This document shows, piece by piece, positions 59,739 to 64,000 of a stretch of DNA of 64,000 bases. The notes beneath the pieces are model-generated. The model made no database searches. It worked only from the letters and a program-made list of their open reading frames with translations, and was not told the origin of the DNA. Source of the DNA: Pisolithus tinctorius (Eukaryota; Basidiomycota; Agaricomycetes; Boletales; Pisolithaceae); assembly GCA_024663395.1 (NCBI GenBank), contig JANFAH010000101.1:1-64000 (forward strand), written 5' to 3'. Position 1 is the stretch's first letter; every line of letters begins with the position of its first letter. The translations under genes were made by a program, and so were the position numbers.

Positions 59739-61211
59739 ATGTGCTACCCCGTAGAGCTCACCAATGTCCCCTGTCCAATGTGCAAGGTCTTCAAGCCAAC
59801 CGGCGCAAGGTACCTTTCACCTCCTTCCCATATTTTTCACCCTCAAGTTAGTCCCTTTCATCTCAAGGTGTCCTCACATCAAAGACATCTGCTCGAATAG
59901 GGCCCTTCACCCCCGCCATGACGTAGTCCATCTGAGGAATGCAGAGGGTGTGTCCTTTTCTCTGACCAGGCTTTTTGATCACCGTTCTGATCCCTCCTGC
60001 CAATAGTCAAGTCTTTCAATGGCTGTGGCTACTGCAAGGTCCCCTCGTCTCCAATCTTATATCTGCCATTTCTGCTCACTCTTCGATCATAGTGGGCTCG
60101 TTCCAACCCTCCTGCCAAGCTTTCTGGTCACTACAACCCTGGTTGGCCTGGTTGTTGTCGACCCCCCACTTCCAGCGAACAGCGCCTCATACAGGCTGCT
60201 GATTGGCCAACTGTCAGCATCGTTCATAATATACCCATGCCTCCCGAGATCAAATCTATTCTGGAAAATCTGGCATCGAGAGGTAGCCCGTTACCCGGTA
60301 TGACATCTTCTAGCCGTAGCCAAGGTCCCCAAGCTATCGTGCCTTCTTTGGATCGTCGGAACAGCGGAAATAGTCCGACGATCCGGGCCAGCCCGTCGCC
60401 CGCGAAAACGCAGCCTGTCTCGATTCCCGCCAGGGGGACACGTCCTGGTGGAAGTCCCGTCCAACAGAATTCCTCCCTCGCCGGCACTACACCCCGTGCA
60501 GCAGGCCCTTTGTCATCAAGCACCAACACCCATCTTGATCATTCTTCGATTTCTCGTCGCCAAACTTACACTGAAGGATCAGCAGATAAGTCGCGGGCCC
60601 CTTCGGTCCGGAGGGCCACGGATGCAGATGGGACCTTGTCCAGGCGCTCTGCTAGTGTCCGCCCATCCTTGTCAGCAGTTGCACCATCATTTAACTCTTC
60701 GAAGAGTTTCGGTGATTATTCCCCCCAACACCATCCATTGCCATATCCGCCAGTGCCACACCCGTCACCTGTAGAGTCAAATACTCTGTCCTCACAAGAG
60801 GCCCCTTCTGATCGCACCCCATTTTCGAGAAGACCGGCCCTGGAAAGCGTGATGGCTGCACTAGACATTGGCAATTCTTCAGAAAGTAGCAGCGATAGTG
60901 GTAGTTCGCGAGGCTCGGGATCGGATGCGACCGTCATCTCTGATGGAGCATTTACGGACTACCTGTCGGACGAGTCCGAAGCAGAACTTCAGAGACAAGC
61001 GGAGGCCAAGGCCGCCCTGGTCGCCCAGAATCAAGCGGAGGAACAAGAGTTCAAAGCTGCGAGGCAACAACTTGTAGGAGTTGGCCTGCGACCACCGAAG
61101 TCATGGAATGATACTAACGACAATTTGCTTCGCACTTCTTCTCATACGCATTATTCGGCCTATGGCTCCGCCCCTTACGCGCCTACCCCTGTTGCACATC
61201 ATGCGCGTTGA
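59739..61211 (+). CDS. Unknown protein, Cys-rich N-terminus and Ser/Pro-rich disordered tail
   Basis: I do not know a function. Spliced N-terminal text has many cysteines in pairs: MCYPVELTNVPCPMCKVFKP, TGARCPHIKDICSNRALHPR, NGCGYCKWARSNPPAK and YNPGWPGCCRPP. The spacing suggests bound zinc. The exon from about 60092 continues without stop to 61211. It is dominated by Ser/Pro/Arg text, an acidic patch (FTDYLSDESEAELQRQAEAK) and ends PYAPTPVAHHAR. The NPGWPGCCRPP block looks like a recurring basidiomycete motif, from memory and without a name. The first introns are short (59811 onwards); a possible intron at 60281 is in frame and not required. Confidence 0.65.
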
Positions 61212-61443
61212 TGGTGTTACAGTTTGCTGTTGTGGACTGCTCTATGAGGTGTTTCCTCTGTGTTTATACATATAACAGCTATGGGTCTCTCGTATATACG
61301 ATGTATGAATATTGGGTGTAGAGATTGTAGACTTGCTAGTGTGTCATTCGGCGTCCCCTGTCTTGACCAAGTATGGCAATGACGCTGGTACTGGCTGTAC
61401 TGGCGTTGGTCACCACACCTCTGCCCGCAACTTCAAGCTCTCC

Positions 61444-62985
61444 ATGAACCTAGCCCGGCATTCCATCACACAGACAAATCCGGTCCAGATATTTAACACT
61501 CAGTTTGACGCAAATTGTCAGATATTCACGACAGTGACCCCAGTCGGCTTCGCAGTTTATCAGGCATGGCCATTGAAACTACTTCGTAAGAGAGGTACGT
61601 TGCGGCGTCTGTCGTGTGGTTAATTCGATTCAAAACGGTTTACAGAGTTCAGCGGGGGTACTCTGGCCGCAGCCGTGCCATGTCACACGTCATCGTTGCT
61701 CTTCCTCCTTGGTGGAGGCCGTAGCCCCTTGTATCCGCCGAATAAGGTCATTTTGTGGGACGACAGTGCTGGGGCTGAGGTTGCCGAGCTTGAGTTCAGG
61801 GAGAAAGTTGGAGGCCTTGCGTGTAGAAGAGGGTGGCTGGCTGTGGCTTTGCGTAGAAGAGTCGTCGTTTTCGAAGTGCACGAGACTGTGGTCAGGAGAG
61901 GAGAGTATGACACCTGCGATAATCCTCGAGGTGCGCTGCTACACTCATACTCATCCTTGTTCGCAAGCCATTCAAGGAACGGTTGAAGGCGTCCTTGCCA
62001 TGGCTACGGGGTCCTACACCACATTATTGGCTATTCCAGGCCGGCAGATGGGACATGTACAGTTAATCCAGTTGCCACCATGCAGACCTCCTGAACCACT
62101 TGGCCCGCCACTACCTGTTCGTCTCGCTAAACCCCCAACATCCACGGTCAGACACCCTGTTTCGATTATTGCTGCACACGAATCACCCCTAACAACACTC
62201 TCCGTTACTTCCTCTGGTCGACTAGTCGCAACGACGTCATTGAGAGGGACACTGGTGAGAATATGGGAGACTTCGAACGGCAAGCTTATGAAAGAGTTTC
62301 GGAGAGGGTCAGACAAAGCGGAAATTTACGGAGTCGCATTTCGTCCGGATGAGAAGGAGGTTGCTGTGTGGAGTGATAAAGGAACCATCCATGTTTTCTC
62401 TCTGGCACCAGCAGGTGGATCGTAAGTTGTTTCGCCCAGCATCCTCCAGTGTGCGACCCGCAGATTTTTAATTCAGACGACAGAAACCGGCAGTCTTCCC
62501 TGTCACCTCTAGCCCCTTTCCTTCCGTTGCCCAAGTATTTCGATTCACAGTGGTCGTATGCGCAATACCGCATTCCAGCACAAGCTGCTCATATATCTCT
62601 GTCGTCCACTTCATCTGTTCGCTCGCCTGCCACGGACCTTGCAGCGGATGAAAAATGCGTTGTGGGATGGATCAAAATACCTTCAGAAACAGAAGAGCCA
62701 CTGCAGGAGTACCAGCTGATCACTCTGACCTACAGCGGAGGGTGGTATCGTCTTTCTCTTCCTCTAAAGGGTCCGCTGGCCGATCATTCTGACCTCAGTG
62801 GCACTTTGCAAGACCCGTCTCATAGGGCCTCTCCAGTCCCTCGTCAACGGACGTTCAGTGTTTCATCCATCAGTTCGGCACCGGAGAAAGGTAAAGGGAA
62901 AGAACGGGAGAAAGAACGAAGGGACGGTCATGATCTGATACTTGAGGAGTACCGCAAGTATGGTCGGTGGGATGGCTGGGGATGA
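61444..62985 (+). CDS. HSV2: PROPPIN phosphoinositide-binding WD protein (Hsv2/WIPI3-4 type)
   Basis: Beta-propeller that binds PI3P and PI(3,5)P2 in autophagy. It begins MNLARHSITQTNPVQIFNTQ, then FDANCQIFTTVTPVGFAVYQ. The lipid-binding signature is FRRGSDKAEIYGVAF, an F/LRRG motif. Other blade text: LLGGGRSPLYPPNKVILWDD, GHVQLIQLPPCRPPEP, ISIIAAHESPLTTLSVTSSG and ATTSLRGTLVRIWETSNG. Exon joins are at about 61594/61646, 61930/61990 and 62423/62475. A long insertion before the last blades and a Ser-rich, Lys/Glu-rich segment (KGKGKEREKERRDG) precede the end GRWDGWG. Hsv2 rather than Atg18 is a judgement from length and the short FRRG context. Confidence 0.88.
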
Positions 62986-63126
62986 GGTCGCTGTCTTCAC
63001 TGCATACATATATCGTTGTACTCTATAATACTACTGTTCCCAATTTATGTCCTCCTGCTTGAGGATTATGTAATCCACTTGACGAGAATTCTATCATTGA
63101 TCTTACCCCCACTAGTGTAAAGCGGC

Positions 63127-64000
<874 letters not shown>

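Overview
This is a compact, intron-dense nuclear segment from a basidiomycete fungus, most likely an agaricomycete; the species cannot be named from the sequence alone. Most coding regions are cut by introns of about 45-65 bases with GT(A/G)NG donors. The gene set is eukaryotic and fungal: Rps1, proteasome Pre8, Utp12, Alg8, Vma21, Kch1-type, Zn2Cys6, Dicer. I saw no tRNA, rRNA, CRISPR array or intact transposon.

Layout, left to right. A basic, disordered protein gene runs off the left edge (1-1676, minus). Divergent from it is the most unusual gene of the window, a 5-hmdU-DNA-kinase helical-domain protein fused to a C-terminal chromodomain (1868-3196). After about 2.2 kb without a clear gene come thiolase ERG10, ATG10, RPS1, APRT, an EDEM-type mannosidase with frame problems, and an SSSCA1/p27 zinc-ribbon protein. 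A Tyr/Arg/His-rich unknown, an FSAF1-like protein, a DUF7719-like membrane protein and a conserved unknown follow. Then come a Dicer with a degenerate helicase half (21.4-26.8 kb), COX8 and an aldehyde dehydrogenase.

The right half holds a small Zn2Cys6 regulator that only appears after splicing (31.6-32.5 kb), PRE8, a 1-Cys peroxiredoxin, SSU72, syntaxin-18/UFE1 and a LOA1-like acyltransferase. It continues with aspartyl aminopeptidase, UTP12, a KCH potassium-transport protein, RBG1/DRG1, ALG8, VMA21, RNR2, VTI1, EMC3 and NCS1. It ends with a basidiomycete-type Cys/Ser-rich protein, HSV2 (PROPPIN) and the 5' part of ATE1.

Most genes are housekeeping and act independently; shared location does not imply shared function. 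Loose themes are ER and secretory functions (EDEM, ALG8, EMC3, UFE1, VTI1, VMA21), autophagy (ATG10, HSV2) and ribosome biogenesis (RPS1, UTP12, FSAF1-like). Many genes form tight divergent pairs with 130-490 bases between start codons. Gene models were built by hand: exons were joined so that protein-family motifs read through and total lengths are multiples of three. Where this failed (EDEM, the 15-17 kb gene, several 5' ends) it is stated.
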